Assembly (NCBI GenBank): GCA_902792495.1
Contig: CADBAC010000206.1
Coordinates: 1-6,658, forward strand
Reading direction: 5' to 3'
DNA from: Ruminococcus flavefaciens
Lineage (GTDB): Bacteria; Bacillota; Clostridia; Oscillospirales; Ruminococcaceae
DNA length: 6,658 nt
Below are positions 4,309-6,658 of this stretch, one piece after another (the stretch's first letter is position 1; each line of letters begins with the position of its first letter). The notes beneath the pieces were generated by a model. The model worked only from the letters and a program-made list of their open reading frames with translations, made no database searches and was not told the origin of the DNA. The position numbers and the translations under genes are program-made.

Positions 4309-6658
4309 TTATCGTTTTACGTAATTAAGAGGATCGACCCACTGTCCGTTCACATTCACATCGAAGTGAAGATGTGTACCTGTGGACCATCCTGTGCAGC
4401 CTACATAGCCGATGACATCGCCCTTGTTGACGTACTGTCCGCTTCTTACGACGATCTCACGCATATGGCCGTATCTGCTGTATGTGGAGCTGTCATGGGA
4501 TATCTGGACGTAGTTGCCGAAATATCCGTTGCATGAACAGGTCTTTACTCCGTTGACCTTTGGGTAATCGTGAGTACAGCCGCCTGCTGCGATATCGACG
4601 ATACCGCTTCTTGCAGCAACTACCGGCTGACCGTAGATACCGTCTGAACTGATATCGATGCCCTTGTGGAACTCATTGAACTCTGCTCTGTAGCCGAAGG
4701 GACTGGTTATATTGGTGAAGCCCGGAACAGGCCATGTCCAGTCTGACGAATCGTCTACAGGCGGTGCCGTAACTACAGGTGCCGCAGTTGTTGGCGGAGC
4801 CGTAGCCGCTGCTGTTGTAGTTGTAGTGGGCTGAGTTGTGGGAGCCTGAGTAGGCCTTACAGTCGGTTCGGTCATATATGTGACCTTTTCGGAAGTTGCC
4901 CTTTCCGCCGTAGTTCTTATCACTGTCTGAGCCTCTGTTGCAGCCGGAACTGTGATCTGAGTAACTACAGGAGTTTCCGCAGCTGCGCTGGTAACAGTCC
5001 TGCCCTTGCGCCGCATTTCCTCCTCATAGAGGCGCTGTGCTTCCAGAGCATTTTTCCTGTGGGCATCCTCTGACTCTGCCTCCAGCCTTTCATTCTCGGC
5101 TGCAAGTTCGTCCCTGTTGATGCTGAGCATAAGCTCCTCACGGTCAAGTGAAGCTATCTGCTGCTGACTGCTTTCGATCTTTTCGCCCAGCATCTGCACC
5201 TCAGCATTTTTCTCCGCAGCGCTTTCCTCCTGCATACGGATACTTTCCTGAAGCTGAGCCTTCTGCTGAGCCAGATCCGACTTCAGCTGCTCCATGCTGT
5301 TTATCTCACCGAGTATATCGTCAATAAGCTGCTGATCGTGTTCAGCCACACGGTTGAGCATCTCAACTCTTGAGATCATGTCATAGAAGCTTGATGATCC
5401 GATGAGTACGGTTGCGAAATTATCTGTGCTTGAAACATACATCTCACTCAGACGCATTTTGAAGGTCTCCACCTTTGCGGCGATATCCTTTTCCTGCTGC
5501 TCTATCTGAACATCTATCTGAGCGATCTTATCCTGAGCTGATGAGATACTATCCGACAGCTGCTGTATCTCAGCTGTGAGCAGAGCGATATTCTCGCTGA
5601 TGGCGGCAAGCTGCTGTGACAGCATTTCCTGATACTGTTTCTCGCTCGCCTTGCTCTGTTCAAGAGAACCGAGCTTCACTTCAAGATCTGCGATCTTCTG
5701 TGTGTTGGCTTCTCTCTCCTGCTGTATCTCGTCAACTGTTCTTGCTGAAACTGTATTATACGGGCGGCTCATCACAGTGCCTGCCGTAACAGCGGCACTG
5801 ATGACGAAAGCCATTATCCTATTGAAAGAAACGTAGTTTTCAGGGTCATCGTAAGCACCGTTCTTACGTACCTCGAAGTGGAGGTGAGCGCCTGTAGAAT
5901 AGCCTGTAGAGCCGACATATCCGATGACCTGTCCCTGCTCTACGTACTGTCCTTCGGTAACAGCTACCGACTTCATATGTCCGTAAAGAGTTGTATATGT
6001 ACCGTCATGATAGATCATAACGTAGTTGCCGTAGCCGCCTCCGCAGCCGCAGCTTCCTGATTTTCCGTAGTCGTGGGTACAGGTCGTGCATCCTACGTGG
6101 ACAGTACCTGATCTTGAAGCGACAATCTTAGCGCCGTAGATACCTGCGTCACCGATATCGATACCGTTGTGGCTTCTGCCCCATCTCGGGCCGACACCGC
6201 TGGTGATGTAGCTGAATCCCGGAACAGGCCACATAAAGCCTGATGCTCCGACTCTGCCTGCTATGGTATTTGCGGCCTGCTGAGCAGCCTGTTCTGCGGC
6301 GGCCTGTTCTGCAGCGGCTTTTTCGGCAGCCTGACGGTCAGCCTCAGCCTGTGCAGCTTCGGCAGCAGCCTGCGCTTCGGCAGCTCTCTGTGCAGCAGCC
6401 TGAGCAGCAGCTTCTGCGGCAGCCTTTTCCTCGGCAGCCTTCTTCTCTGCGGCGATACGTGCAGCTTCCTCAGCGGCAGCCTTTTCAGCAGCGGCCTTTT
6501 CGGCAGCGATACGTGCGGCTTCTTCGGCAGCAGCCTTTTCAGCGGCTATACGCTCCTCTTCAGCCTTGCGTCTTGCTTCTTCCTCAGCCTTCCTGCGCTG
6601 TTCTTCCTCGTAGCGTCTCTGAGCTTCCTCAGCGGCCTTGCGGATCTGTTCCTTGATA
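4309..6658 (-). CDS. Secreted cell-wall hydrolase with two M23 metallopeptidase domains and two coiled coils; N-terminus beyond right edge
   Basis: 782 residues are visible, ending in NYVKR and TAA. Numbering from the Met codon at 6234, the order is: upstream of it 141 residues, mostly Ala/Glu/Lys/Arg coiled coil (RIAAEKAAAEEAA repeats); first M23 domain (2-137); hydrophobic signal-like segment (139-164); PcsB/EnvC-type coiled coil (165-410) with EMYVSSTDNFATVLIGSSSF; Thr/Pro/Ala linker (411-498); second M23 domain (500-641). Both M23 domains keep the zinc and catalytic residues: His22, Asp26, His86, His117 and His119 in the first; His523, Asp527, His590, His621 and His623 in the second. M23 enzymes cut peptide cross-links in peptidoglycan. 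The part from 165 on is the size of a whole PcsB/EnvC-like protein, a family activated by FtsEX, so the first half is extra. Both domains carry a Cys/His loop. The Met at 6234 is only the first in-frame ATG inside the window and not the real start. Roles are inferred from family. Confidence 0.9.
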   Translation of the reverse strand, partial: IKEQIRKAAEEAQRRYEEEQRRKAEEEARRKAEEERIAAEKAAAEEAARIAAEKAAAEKAAAEEAARIAAEKKAAEEKAAAEAAAQAAAQRAAEAQAAAEAAQAEADRQAAEKAAAEQAAAEQAAQQAANTIAGRVGASGFMWPVPGFSYITSGVGPRWGRSHNGIDIGDAGIYGAKIVASRSGTVHVGCTTCTHDYGKSGSCGCGGGYGNYVMIYHDGTYTTLYGHMKSVAVTEGQYVEQGQVIGYVGSTGYSTGAHLHFEVRKNGAYDDPENYVSFNRIMAFVISAAVTAGTVMSRPYNTVSARTVDEIQQEREANTQKIADLEVKLGSLEQSKASEKQYQEMLSQQLAAISENIALLTAEIQQLSDSISSAQDKIAQIDVQIEQQEKDIAAKVETFKMRLSEMYVSSTDNFATVLIGSSSFYDMISRVEMLNRVAEHDQQLIDDILGEINSMEQLKSDLAQQKAQLQESIRMQEESAAEKNAEVQMLGEKIESSQQQIASLDREELMLSINRDELAAENERLEAESEDAHRKNALEAQRLYEEEMRRKGRTVTSAAAETPVVTQITVPAATEAQTVIRTTAERATSEKVTYMTEPTVRPTQAPTTQPTTTTTAAATAPPTTAAPVVTAPPVDDSSDWTWPVPGFTNITSPFGYRAEFNEFHKGIDISSDGIYGQPVVAARSGIVDIAAGGCTHDYPKVNGVKTCSCNGYFGNYVQISHDSSTYSRYGHMREIVVRSGQYVNKGDVIGYVGCTGWSTGTHLHFDVNVNGQWVDPLNYVKR
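5743..5820 (-). other. Internal signal-peptide-like segment at the junction of the two hydrolase halves
   Basis: Right after the first M23 domain ends (DDPENYVSF), the frame encodes NRIMAFVISAAVTAGTVM followed by SRPYNTVSA. This gives an Arg, a hydrophobic core of about 16 residues and a V-S-A sequence fitting signal peptidase I. Such a segment belongs at a protein's start. No stop codon precedes it in frame. The ATG at 5814 has AGGA only two bases away, too close for good initiation. An out-of-frame TAG at 5821..5819 sits just where the first domain would normally stop. Confidence 0.7.
6452..6552 (-). repeat. In-frame DNA repeats encoding the Ala-rich coiled coil
   Basis: Bases 6452-6488 recur at 6506-6542 with four differences in 37, a period of 54 bases (18 codons). 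A third, shorter start of the unit (GCTATACG) lies at 6545, 39 bases (13 codons) further on. The encoded units begin RIAAEK and keep heptad-like Ala spacing, so the coiled coil appears to have grown by in-frame duplication and its length may differ between strains. Confidence 0.7.

Noticed and set aside
4309..6234. Treating the ATG at 6234 as the true start of the M23 protein
   Set aside because: The frame stays open to the right edge and encodes a coherent coiled coil; the ATG falls directly at the first residue of a folded domain and has no signal peptide.
6243..6656. Plus-strand open frame of 137 codons rich in Gln, Pro, Arg and Leu
   Set aside because: It is the antisense shadow of the alanine-rich coiled coil; its composition follows directly from complementing GCN and GAR codons.

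Overview
The window looks like part of the chromosome of a Gram-positive anaerobe of the class Clostridia, probably close to Ruminococcus. This rests on three things: the wording of the ABC permease (a segment reading LMRPRSPKAGKR followed by RNIFRYK), the order coiled-coil M23 peptidase then S41 peptidase, and the small GC-rich hairpin repeats ending in CCCCTACA. The genus is inferred from memory of such genomes and was not searched. All four genes lie on the minus strand, so the window reads biologically from right to left.

Right part (6658 down to 3047). A large secreted peptidoglycan-hydrolase-type gene runs in from beyond the right edge. Its visible part encodes an alanine-rich coiled coil, a first M23 metallopeptidase domain, an internal stretch that looks exactly like a signal peptide, a PcsB/EnvC-type coiled coil, a Thr/Pro linker and a second M23 domain. 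It looks like two cell-wall hydrolase genes joined into one reading frame. After 61 bases containing a hairpin comes a membrane-anchored S41 (CtpA-like) protease, closed by a strong intrinsic terminator. In Clostridia a coiled-coil M23 gene followed by an S41 gene commonly lies downstream of ftsE-ftsX, so the region beyond the right edge may hold ftsEX; this is a prediction.

Middle part (about 2436 to 3046). Roughly 600 bases with no convincing gene. It is a mosaic of palindromes: five small GC-rich hairpin units, a 14-bp perfect inverted repeat around a purine-rich tract with further interleaved inverted repeats, a direct repeat, and other hairpins.

Left part (2435 down to 1). A two-gene operon with a clear sigma-A-type promoter, overlapped at its -35 by an 8+8 bp palindrome. 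It encodes a MacB/FtsE-type ABC ATPase and, 5 bases later, a very large FtsX-family permease that runs off the left edge. The ATPase has an abnormal, shortened D-loop region although its other motifs are intact.

Together these are cell-envelope functions: wall cleavage, periplasmic or extracytoplasmic proteolysis, and an FtsX-like mechanotransmission or export complex. I see no phage, CRISPR, tRNA or rRNA. The most notable items are the double-M23 fusion with its Cys/His-containing loops, the odd ATPase D-loop, and the repeat-filled intergenic region.
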